DNA of 5,967 bases from Erysipelotrichaceae bacterium. Lineage in GTDB: Bacteria > Bacillota_I > Bacilli_A > Erysipelotrichales > Erysipelotrichaceae. A model generated the notes under the pieces. The model saw only the letters and a list, made by a program, of their open reading frames with translations. It was not told the origin of the DNA and did no database searches. This document shows, piece by piece, positions 1 to 5,967 of this stretch (within the stretch, counting starts at the first letter, position 1; every line of letters starts with the position of its first letter). The stretch spans positions 1 through 5,967 of the forward strand of contig DOKQ01000142.1 of NCBI GenBank assembly GCA_003510215.1, written 5' to 3'. Position numbers and translations under genes: made by a program.

Positions 1-1
1 G

Positions 2-778
2 TTTGCTTCTAAGCTTAACATCAACACACCTGCTTATCGCTTAATCACTTCCATCGAGCAGTTGGCAAAGATAGACAAGTTTCCAGTGATTCTGAAGACC
101 TGTCGGCTTGGATATGATGGCAAGGGACAGTGGATACTGAAAAATCAAAACGATATCAAACATCTTGTCCTAGATCAAGATATGGAATACATCGTAGAAG
201 AGTGGATTGATTATGATTTTGAGGCTTCGACGGTATTGACACGGTTTGCATCACATACCCATGTGTTTGAACCCATGATTAATACTCATATCGATGGAAT
301 TCTCGCTACCAGTCATAACCTTCCGATGTGCAGTGAGCAACTCATATCCCAAATGAACTCCTATTCAAAATTGATGGCATCTTCACTTGATTATATAGGT
401 ACGATGGCCATTGAATGGTTTGTGAAAGGGGATCAGCTGTACTTCAATGAAATGGCACCACGTCCTCACAACAGCGGTCATATGACCTTACAGACACATC
501 GATACAGTCAGTTTGATTTGCATGTAGCAGCGATTCTCGGTTTATCCAAACTGGATAATCAACGCAACTATGATGGAGTGATGCATAATCTTTTGGGGCA
601 AGATCTGGATGTGTTGGAAAATGGATTGTCAGATATGAGGGAAGAAGTGTTTTCTGAGGTTGTGCTATATGGAAAAAAGGAAAAACGAATCAATCGCAAG
701 ATGGGGCATCTAACGCTATTTGCCAAAGACAAACAAGTTCTAAGTACCAAACTTAATCACTGGAGGAAGAAAAAATGA
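2..778 (+). CDS. purK: N5-carboxyaminoimidazole ribonucleotide synthase PurK (5'-truncated by window edge)
   Basis: PurK is a cytosolic ATP-grasp enzyme that uses ATP and bicarbonate to carboxylate AIR to N5-CAIR, which PurE then isomerises to CAIR. The frame is open to the first bases of the window, so the N-terminus (about 100-120 residues, judged from a usual family length of about 350-380) is missing; 258 residues remain. The TTG at 62 is not the start, because homologous-looking sequence (NTPAYRLITSIEQL) runs upstream of it in the same frame. Family motifs seen: the ATP-grasp loop KTCRLGYDGKGQ (95-130), EEWIDYDFEAS (about 197-229), the metal/substrate-binding NEMAPRPHNSGH (446-481) and the C-terminal KMGH (698-709). 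The stop TGA (776-778) overlaps the purL ATG as ATGA, indicating translational coupling. A PurE gene is expected upstream but is not visible. Identification is firm; only the missing 5' end limits it. Confidence 0.95.
   Translation, partial: FASKLNINTPAYRLITSIEQLAKIDKFPVILKTCRLGYDGKGQWILKNQNDIKHLVLDQDMEYIVEEWIDYDFEASTVLTRFASHTHVFEPMINTHIDGILATSHNLPMCSEQLISQMNSYSKLMASSLDYIGTMAIEWFVKGDQLYFNEMAPRPHNSGHMTLQTHRYSQFDLHVAAILGLSKLDNQRNYDGVMHNLLGQDLDVLENGLSDMREEVFSEVVLYGKKEKRINRKMGHLTLFAKDKQVLSTKLNHWRKKK
762..767 (+). promoter_or_regulatory. Ribosome binding site of purL
   Basis: GGAGGA lies inside the last codons of purK, with a 7-nt spacer to the ATG at 775. It is a near-perfect Shine-Dalgarno match. 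It fixes the purL start and, with the ATGA overlap, supports coupled translation. Confidence 0.85.
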
Positions 779-3700
779 AGCAATACGTGTATGTATATCG
801 AAAACCGGAGTTTGATGATGAATCAAGAGCATTGAGTCAGACCCTTGTATCCGAGTTGAACATTGCTGCGAAGGTTCAGTGTGTTCGGGGATATATGGTT
901 GAGGGAATGAGTGATGATGAGTTTGCACTGGCAATCCAACGTGTATTTTGTGAACCAATGGTCGAGCTGGCAACCACCGAGCATCCCGTAACTAAAACGA
1001 CGCACTTGACCAAGCAACTTCTTCCCGGTCAGTTTGACCAGAAGGCACAAAGTGCACAGATGTGTCTACAACTGATAAGTGATTCATCCTCAATCACGGT
1101 GACACCGTTGGACCGGGTGGAATTTGATCGTTCACTCAGAGAAGAAGAAATAGCACGTTTTCTTGATTACTGGATAAATCCGATTGAATCTCGACTTTAT
1201 CAATCCTCGGTGATGGTTGAACCTGCGTTACGAACGCATCAGGTGCATGTGATTGATGGATTTTGTGATATGACTGAACCTATACTTGCTGATTTTCTGA
1301 ATCAGCGTCAGATGGCAATGAAATTGGATGATCTGAAACTGATTCAACACTATTTCCAACAGGAAAAACGCCAGCCGAGTGAAACAGAACTGCTTGTGCT
1401 GGACACGTACTGGTCGGATCATTGTCGTCATACCACGTTCAATACTCACTTAAGTAGTGTTGAGTTAACTTCCGGTCCTTTACAGAAGGTGATTCAGGAG
1501 AATTTTGAACTGTATCGAAGCATGCGAAAACAGGCCAATCGTTTACATAAATCCTATTCTCTGATGGATATGGCTACGATTAGCGCTAAAATTTACGCTG
1601 ATCCACGTATTGAAATCAGTGATGAGGTTAATGCCTGCAGTTTTGAAAGTGATGTTATCGTCGATGGTGTACGTGAGCGATGGCTAATTCAATTTAAAAA
1701 TGAAACACATAACCATCCGACGGAAATTGAACCCTTTGGTGGTGCATCCACATGCATTGGTGGATGTATCCGTGATCCGCTTTCAGGAAGAGCGTATGTA
1801 TATCAGGCATTGCGTATCAGTGGCTGTGGCGATGTCCATCAGTCCATTCAAGAAACTCTTGCGGACAAACTACCGCAAAAAATGATTGCAAAACGAGCCA
1901 CAGAAGGTAACAGTAGCTATGGCAATCAGATTGGTGTAGCCACAACGTACATCAGTGAAATATATCACCCAAGTTATCAGGCAAAGCACTTTGAGCTTGG
2001 GGCTGTAGTGGGAGCGGTCAAAAAGGAAAACATTCAGCGAAGTTCTCCGGTGGCAGGTGATGTGATCGTGGTATTGGGGGGCAAAACGGGCCGTGATGGT
2101 ATTGGAGGTGCCATCGGTTCTTCCAAAGTACACACCAGCGATTCGCTTGTGGAATGTGCAGCGCAGGTTCAAAAAGGGAATGCACCGGAGCAGCGTCAGA
2201 TTCAGCGTTTGTTTTTATTACCGGAAGTCAGTCGCATGATTAAAAAAAGTAATGACTTTGGGGCTGGAGGTGTCAGTGTAGCCATTGGAGAGCTGGCGGA
2301 TGGACTGGATATTGATTTGTCTGCTCTACCACTTAAATATGATGGATTGACACCTAGTGAAATTGCGATCAGTGAATCTCAGGAACGTATGGCCGTGGTA
2401 CTGGACCCTAAGGATGTTCATCGGTTTCTAACCCTGGCAAAATCAGAGCAGATTGAAGCCACCGTGGTAGCCAAGGTCACCGATACCCATCGGTTGATTA
2501 TGCGTTACGATGGAGTTGAGTATGTGAATCTTGACCGGGACTTTATCGATAGTGCTGGAGCCACTTACAAACAGGCAGTCATATGCAACTCAACGGTGAA
2601 TACGCGAAAAGAAGGAACAAAGGAGTTAGATGAAGCTGCGATATGTGATCATGTTTCTTCATTGAATCAGGCGTTAAATCCCGGTTTGATTGAGCATTTT
2701 GATGCCTCGATTGGTGCAACGACCTTACTGTTTCTTCTTGGTGGCAAAACACTGAGTACTCCCGCTTTAGCATCAGTGCAGCGTGTGTATGTGAAGGATC
2801 AGCGAAGCAGTACTGCAACCATTCTTGCTAGTGGGTTTATCCCGGAATTATCCGAGGAACATGCGTTCATCAGTGGTCAGGGATCTGTTTTGGTTTCCAT
2901 AGCCAAAGCCATGGCAGTTGGTGGAAGAATCAGAGATATGTTTTTTTCCTTTCAGGAATATTTTCCGGCATTAAGAGATGATCCAATCAAATGGGGGAAT
3001 GTGGTTAACACGATGCTTGGTGCCAACTCAATTTTACATGCATTTTCACGCCCAGCTATTGGTGGTAAAGATAGCATGTCTGGCTCCTTTAAGACCTTGG
3101 ATGTATTGGACACTTTTGTCAGTTTTGCCTGCTGTACCACATATGAGAATCGGGTCAAGAGCAACGAACTTAAAGAAGCAGGAAACTACCTGTATCTCAT
3201 CAAAACGGAAAGAACTCTGAATGGCGACTTTGATTTGACTGAAACAGTCAAGCATTTTGAATGGTTAGAACAGATCATGGACGATCAGGCCATTGTCAGC
3301 GTCGGTGTCGTTGAACGTAGTCTGTTAACCACACTCATATCGATGGCTGCTGGAAATCGGTTGGGTATAAGTATCGATACAACCCTAGATCTTTATCGGT
3401 CCTATCCCGCAAGCTTTATTATCGAATCAACCAAACCGCTTGATTCACCTTATGCGATACTTCTCGGTCAAGTGGAAAAGAAGAATATGATTTTCTGTGG
3501 CGTTGAGGTATCCGGTGAGCGTGTCTTTGACGCGTATACTCAAGGGATGAAATTTCTTTATCCAAAACACAAAGAGAAGCAACTGGAAATCTATGATTAC
3601 TTAGGTGTAGATAAAAAGCCGGTGAACTATCCCTTGGTGGCAAAAAAAGAAGTTTGTATGGTCATTCCGGTCTTTTATGGGACAAACTGTGAATCGGATA

Positions 3701-3786
3701 CGGCACTTGCCTTTAAAGAAGCAAATGCACAGGTTGCTACAGTTATATTGCACACCAATCCTCAACCAAGCTTGAAGAATCACTGA
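775..3786 (+). CDS. purL: PurL N-terminal piece: FGAM synthetase domains plus the first strand of the glutaminase domain
   Basis: This is the 1003-residue frame up to the premature TGA. The start ATG 775 is supported by its GGAGGA site and by an N-terminus typical of the family (KPEFDDESRAL). Domains in order: PurS-like N-terminal domain about 1-65; linker with LPGQFDQKAQSA (83-94), WINPIESR (133-140) and the signature TYWSDHCRHTTF (211-222); first synthetase half about 270-590 with NETHNHPTEIEPFGGAST (309-326), TGRDGIGGAIGSSK (438-451), SNDFGAGGVSVA (492-503) and AISESQERMAVV (531-542); second half about 640-910 with FDASIGATT (642-650), FSFQEYF (724-730) and AIGGKDSMSGSF (761-772). The glutaminase begins at about 958 (VFYGTNCESD, 966-975), then the frame is lost after about residue 997 and ends in the unrelated tail SLKNH. 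The ATP and FGAR sites look intact. Without the glutaminase, such a protein could at best use free ammonia (inference). Confidence 0.9.
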   Translation: MKQYVYVYRKPEFDDESRALSQTLVSELNIAAKVQCVRGYMVEGMSDDEFALAIQRVFCEPMVELATTEHPVTKTTHLTKQLLPGQFDQKAQSAQMCLQLISDSSSITVTPLDRVEFDRSLREEEIARFLDYWINPIESRLYQSSVMVEPALRTHQVHVIDGFCDMTEPILADFLNQRQMAMKLDDLKLIQHYFQQEKRQPSETELLVLDTYWSDHCRHTTFNTHLSSVELTSGPLQKVIQENFELYRSMRKQANRLHKSYSLMDMATISAKIYADPRIEISDEVNACSFESDVIVDGVRERWLIQFKNETHNHPTEIEPFGGASTCIGGCIRDPLSGRAYVYQALRISGCGDVHQSIQETLADKLPQKMIAKRATEGNSSYGNQIGVATTYISEIYHPSYQAKHFELGAVVGAVKKENIQRSSPVAGDVIVVLGGKTGRDGIGGAIGSSKVHTSDSLVECAAQVQKGNAPEQRQIQRLFLLPEVSRMIKKSNDFGAGGVSVAIGELADGLDIDLSALPLKYDGLTPSEIAISESQERMAVVLDPKDVHRFLTLAKSEQIEATVVAKVTDTHRLIMRYDGVEYVNLDRDFIDSAGATYKQAVICNSTVNTRKEGTKELDEAAICDHVSSLNQALNPGLIEHFDASIGATTLLFLLGGKTLSTPALASVQRVYVKDQRSSTATILASGFIPELSEEHAFISGQGSVLVSIAKAMAVGGRIRDMFFSFQEYFPALRDDPIKWGNVVNTMLGANSILHAFSRPAIGGKDSMSGSFKTLDVLDTFVSFACCTTYENRVKSNELKEAGNYLYLIKTERTLNGDFDLTETVKHFEWLEQIMDDQAIVSVGVVERSLLTTLISMAAGNRLGISIDTTLDLYRSYPASFIIESTKPLDSPYAILLGQVEKKNMIFCGVEVSGERVFDAYTQGMKFLYPKHKEKQLEIYDYLGVDKKPVNYPLVAKKEVCMVIPVFYGTNCESDTALAFKEANAQVATVILHTNPQPSLKNH
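3760..3786 (+). other. Frameshift site in purL
   Basis: The purL frame and the -1 frame are both open only between 3717 (just after an in-frame TAA at 3714-3716 in the shifted frame) and the TGA at 3784-3786. Protein continuity places the break near 3763-3768, at CTCAACCAAG. Reading CAAACC instead of CAACC, for example, would restore CAA-ACC-AAG-CTT and a normal domain. This is a one-base loss relative to an intact gene. No X-XXY-YYZ slippery heptamer is present in the overlap. Confidence 0.8.
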
Positions 3787-3845
3787 TTCATTTTGCCAAT
3801 ACAATCGATCAGAGTGACATTCTGGTCTTCCCAGGTGGATTTTCC

Positions 3846-4472
3846 ATGGGGGATCAGCCGGATGGTTCAGCGAAGTTTATTGTTAATACGATCAAGCACC
3901 CACGGGTGAAACAGGCGATTGAACGTTTACTTCAGCGAAAGGGACTGATTCTGGGGATATGCAATGGTTTTCAGGCATTAATTAAAAGCGGACTGCTTCC
4001 CTATGGTGAAATCAGAGATCTTGATAGCTATGATGCGACTTTGACTTTTAACTCAATTGGTCGACATATCTCTACGATGGCACATACAGTGGTCACCACC
4101 AACTGGTCCCCTTGGTTATCCGGATGTGAGCTGCATTCGGTATCTTCCGTAGCCTTAAGTCATGGGGAAGGAAGACTGGTGGTCAGTGATGATCAGTTAA
4201 AGACATGGAAGCAACAGGGACTGATCGCCCTTCAATACTGTGATGCTTTTGGTAAAGTAAGCAGTCAGCCTGAGGTCAATGTGAATGGTTCTCAGTTTGC
4301 GATAGAAGGACTGGTTTCTCCGTGTGGACAGATTTTAGGTAAGATGGGTCATGTGGAGCGGATGGTTGATGGACTATATCGCAATCTACCCATTCAAAAG
4401 CAGGCAAGTATTATTGAAAATGGTGTGAACTATTTCAGGAAAAGAGGGTTAGATCATGGAAAAGAAAGCTAA
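3846..4472 (+). CDS. purL: PurL C-terminal piece: glutamine amidotransferase domain in the shifted frame
   Basis: This piece is the class I (triad) glutaminase that releases ammonia from glutamine for the FGAM synthetase halves. The first in-frame ATG is at 3846, but PurL homology in this frame begins upstream at about 3765 (TKLEESLIHFANTID, then DILVFPGGFSMGDQPDGSAKF, which spans the oxyanion-region GGFS). The ATG is therefore an internal Met, not a natural start. Catalytic residues, numbered in the restored protein: nucleophile Cys1063 in LGICNGFQAL, and His1193 and Glu1195 in KMGHVERM. SHGEGR, another family motif, is also present. The piece is too short at its N-terminus to be a free-standing PurQ: the first strand with FYGTNCESD is encoded in the other frame. 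Only a weak AGGTGG lies before 3846. The 3' end overlaps purC by 17 nt. Whether this stretch is translated at all depends on the nature of the frame break. Confidence 0.8.
   Translation: MGDQPDGSAKFIVNTIKHPRVKQAIERLLQRKGLILGICNGFQALIKSGLLPYGEIRDLDSYDATLTFNSIGRHISTMAHTVVTTNWSPWLSGCELHSVSSVALSHGEGRLVVSDDQLKTWKQQGLIALQYCDAFGKVSSQPEVNVNGSQFAIEGLVSPCGQILGKMGHVERMVDGLYRNLPIQKQASIIENGVNYFRKRGLDHGKES
4443..4448 (+). promoter_or_regulatory. Ribosome binding site of purC
   Basis: AGAGGG lies within the last purL codons, 7 nt before the purC ATG at 4456. It is an imperfect but well-placed Shine-Dalgarno sequence and supports the start that overlaps the purL end by 17 nt. Confidence 0.65.
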
Positions 4473-5175
4473 ACTATATGAGGGTAAAGCCAAGATTCTG
4501 TATGCGACTGAAAAGGAAGATGAACTCATCCTTCATTACAAGGACGATGCCACCGCATTTAATGGCATCAAAAAGGCCCAAATCGAGCATAAGGGACAAT
4601 TGAACAATCGGATTTCAACGATGATTTTTACGTATCTGATGGAAGCGGGTATTCCAACCCACTATATCCGTATGCTAAATGAAACCGATCAGCTTTGCCA
4701 TAAAGTTGACATCATACCACTCGAAGTCATTGTTCGAAATATCATCGCGGGTTCCATGGCGAAACGATTGAACATCCCAGAGGGAACAGTGGCCCATCAG
4801 CCCATCTACGAGTTATGTTATAAAAATGATGAACTCAATGATCCGCTGATTAATGAAGATCACGCATTGGTACTCAATGTAGCCAGTAAATCTGAACTTG
4901 ATCATATCAAAGCACTGACACTTCAAATCAATCAACTGCTTCTTGCCCTGTTTGAAAGAATGCACATAGATCTTGTGGACTTTAAAGTGGAGTTTGGCCG
5001 ATTAGCTGATGGTTCCCTTGTGCTCGCCGATGAAATTAGTCCGGATAGCTGTCGCTTTTGGGATAAAACGACCAGGGAAAAACTGGATAAAGATCGTTTC
5101 CGTAGGGATCTGGGTCATGTTCAGGATGCTTATCAGGAAATTTACCGTCGATTAAAGGAGTTTGCGGATGTCTGA
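4456..5175 (+). CDS. purC: Phosphoribosylaminoimidazole-succinocarboxamide synthase (SAICAR synthetase) PurC
   Basis: PurC is a cytosolic ligase joining CAIR and L-aspartate with ATP to make SAICAR, the step after PurK/PurE. The 239 residues match the usual bacterial length of about 235-240, so the gene looks complete. Motifs seen: the N-terminal nucleotide-binding KLYEGKAKILY (6-16), KDDATAFNG (29-37), the family signature PLEVIVRNIIAGSMAKR (88-104), a second signature LVDFKVEFG (173-181) and the metal/substrate segment ADEISPDSCRFWD (191-203). The start at 4456 is chosen because KLYEG normally lies within the first ten residues and an AGAGGG site sits 7 nt upstream. The gene overlaps the purL tail by 17 nt and the purF start by 8 nt, so its translation is probably coupled to both neighbours. 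If the purL frame break is real, ribosomes would leave about 670 nt upstream of this start, which could reduce purC expression. Confidence 0.97.
   Translation: MEKKAKLYEGKAKILYATEKEDELILHYKDDATAFNGIKKAQIEHKGQLNNRISTMIFTYLMEAGIPTHYIRMLNETDQLCHKVDIIPLEVIVRNIIAGSMAKRLNIPEGTVAHQPIYELCYKNDELNDPLINEDHALVLNVASKSELDHIKALTLQINQLLLALFERMHIDLVDFKVEFGRLADGSLVLADEISPDSCRFWDKTTREKLDKDRFRRDLGHVQDAYQEIYRRLKEFADV
5154..5160 (+). promoter_or_regulatory. Ribosome binding site of purF
   Basis: AAAGGAG lies inside the end of purC, with a 7-nt spacer to the ATG at 5168. It decides between that ATG and the in-frame ATG at 5183 in favour of the former. Confidence 0.85.
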
Positions 5176-5967
5176 AATAGCTATGATCTATCAGCGTCAG
5201 TTGAATGAAGAGTGTGGTGTCTTTGGTGTGCACAATATCCACCATGCCAGTGATCTGTCTTACTATGGGTTGCATGCACTGCAGCATCGAGGTCAGGAAG
5301 GTACAGGCATTGTCACAAGTGATCAAATGCGGTTGCATATTGTAAAAAATGAAGGTCATGTTCGTTCGGTATTTACGGAAGCAAATCTGAAAAAACTTCC
5401 GGGAAATCATGCGATTGGTCATGTACGCTATTCCACCACAGGAGGTGGAGGTCTCTTAAATGTTCAACCATTTCTTTTCCGGTCGATGCATGGAGATTTT
5501 GCTCTGTGCCATAATGGCAACATTGTGAACTCCAGGCAGCTGAAGCATCAGCTGGAGCGCAGCGGTAGTATCTTCCAAAGTACATCAGATTCGGAGATTT
5601 TGGCACATTTGTTGCAGAAAAATCTACGCAATGATTTGCTTGATGCACTGAAAGAGTCACTTCTGTATCTTGAAGGGGCCTTCGCATTTCTGATTTTAAC
5701 CAAAGATGCCCTTTATTGTGTTCGAGATAAATATGGCCTTCGCCCCCTTTCCATAGGTAAGTTTAATGGTGGGTATGTGGTTGCTTCGGAAACATGTGCC
5801 CTGGATGCGGTGGGTGCGAGTTTTGTGAAGGATCTGGCTCCCGGTGAAATTGTCGTGATGAAAGAGGGCAAGATAGAATCCGCTTTCTATGCCCAGGATA
5901 CAACATCACGAATCTGTGCCATGGAATATATCTACTTCTCCCGTCCGGACAGTGATTTGCTTGGTCA
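5168..5967 (+). CDS. purF: Amidophosphoribosyltransferase PurF (3'-truncated by window edge)
   Basis: PurF catalyses the committed step of the pathway: PRPP plus glutamine gives 5-phosphoribosylamine. It is normally the target of feedback inhibition by purine nucleotides. The frame stays open to the window end: 266 residues of a protein usually about 460-500 long, covering the N-terminal Ntn-hydrolase glutaminase domain and only the first part of the phosphoribosyltransferase domain. Seen: LNEECGVFG with the nucleophile Cys16, HRGQEGTG (40-47), HVRYSTTG (85-92, with Arg87), CHNGN (114-118), STSDSE (138-143, with Asp141), RDKYGLRPLSIG (186-197), SETCALDAVGA (207-217) and CAMEYIYFSRPDS (250-262). 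The 15 residues before Cys16 resemble the propeptide removed in Bacillus subtilis PurF to expose the N-terminal Cys. Cys250 sits where the first iron-sulfur ligand of the Bacillus enzyme lies; the other ligands would be beyond the window. The PRPP-binding loop is not visible. The start overlaps the purC stop by 8 nt. Confidence 0.96.
   Translation, partial: MSEIAMIYQRQLNEECGVFGVHNIHHASDLSYYGLHALQHRGQEGTGIVTSDQMRLHIVKNEGHVRSVFTEANLKKLPGNHAIGHVRYSTTGGGGLLNVQPFLFRSMHGDFALCHNGNIVNSRQLKHQLERSGSIFQSTSDSEILAHLLQKNLRNDLLDALKESLLYLEGAFAFLILTKDALYCVRDKYGLRPLSIGKFNGGYVVASETCALDAVGASFVKDLAPGEIVVMKEGKIESAFYAQDTTSRICAMEYIYFSRPDSDLLG

Larger units (their letters stand above)
775..4472 (+). pseudogene. purL: Phosphoribosylformylglycinamidine synthase PurL, long single-chain type, interrupted by a frameshift
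   Basis: This is the whole purL locus as one gene. The intact enzyme converts FGAR, glutamine and ATP to FGAM in the cytosol. The layout is that of large PurL proteins: N-terminal PurS-like domain, linker, two PurM/AIRS-like halves, C-terminal class I glutaminase. The frame starting at 775 stops at 3784-3786. Homology resumes in the -1 frame, open from 3717, and runs to the TAA at 4470-4472. Joining the frames at about 3765 (one base restored) gives 1232 residues, close to the roughly 1240 usual for Gram-positive long PurL, and keeps the spacing between the strand VILHTNPQ and the helix KLEESL. I call it frameshifted and not two genes because neither piece is a complete PurL or PurQ. It may be a sequencing error over a functional gene. 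The two pieces are described separately. Confidence 0.8.

Noticed and set aside
62..778. TTG at 62 as the purK start
   Set aside because: The same frame is open to position 2 and encodes typical PurK sequence (NTPAYRLITS) upstream, so the gene simply runs off the left edge. A start at 62 would also leave the enzyme without its N-terminal domain.
3717..3786. Programmed -1 ribosomal frameshifting that would produce full-length PurL
   Set aside because: No X-XXY-YYZ slippery heptamer is present where both frames are open. The nearby CTTTAAAG (3711-3718) is in the wrong phase and overlaps a stop in the shifted frame. I also see no strong stem-loop beyond the short palindrome CAAGCTTG, and I know of no PurL regulated in this way.
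3846..4472. A separate purQ gene starting at ATG 3846
   Set aside because: The piece lacks the first strand (FYGTNCESD), which lies in the other frame, and also the GGF residues just before the ATG. The sequence pattern is that of a long PurL C-terminus, not PurQ.
5036..5687. Long minus-strand open frames opposite purC and purF (5036-5422 and 5373-5687)
   Set aside because: They lie opposite clearly conserved coding sequence, match no family I recognise and have no convincing ribosome site. The same holds for the shorter minus-strand frames opposite purK and purL.
5183..5967. ATG at 5183 as the purF start, leaving a 10-residue leader
   Set aside because: It would give a leader closer in length to that of Bacillus subtilis, but the strong AAAGGAG is optimally spaced for 5168 and there is no comparable site before 5183.
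1..5967. Pur-box operator, riboswitch, promoter or terminator
   Set aside because: There is no intergenic space in the window, and I saw no GC-rich hairpin followed by a T-run or any promoter-like arrangement that would stand out inside the coding sequence. Regulation presumably acts upstream of the first gene, outside the window.

Overview
The window is a tightly packed stretch of a de novo purine biosynthesis operon. All genes are on the + strand, in the order purK (5' end cut off by the window) – purL – purC – purF (3' end cut off). No intergenic DNA is left: purK/purL overlap by 4 nt, purL/purC by 17 nt and purC/purF by 8 nt. Each downstream gene has a Shine-Dalgarno sequence inside the end of the gene before it, with a 7-nt spacer to its ATG. 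No promoter, operator, terminator, RNA gene, repeat or mobile element is visible. The operon's start and end both lie outside the window.

The organism is probably a low-to-moderate GC Gram-positive of the Bacillota. The evidence is strong AGGAG-type ribosome sites, a PurF of the Bacillus type with a short leader before the catalytic Cys, and a PurL of the long single-chain type (synthetase plus glutaminase) rather than Bacillus-style separate PurS/PurQ/PurL. Erysipelotrichia or a clostridial relative would fit, but this is a low-confidence guess from gene style alone.

Pathway logic: PurF commits PRPP to phosphoribosylamine, PurL converts FGAR to FGAM, PurK carboxylates AIR to N5-CAIR (a PurE mutase is expected but not seen here), and PurC condenses CAIR with aspartate to SAICAR. 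The window therefore holds enzymes for the first, fourth, sixth (first half) and seventh steps on the way to IMP.

The one real anomaly is a frame break in purL. The reading frame that starts at 775 ends at a TGA at 3784-3786, just inside the C-terminal glutamine amidotransferase domain. The rest of that domain, including the catalytic Cys and His/Glu, continues in the -1 frame to 4472. A single missing base near 3763-3768 explains it: restoring one base gives a normal 1232-residue PurL. It is either a sequencing/assembly error or a real inactivating mutation. I found no slippery site to support programmed frameshifting. I see no sign of an undescribed system in this window.
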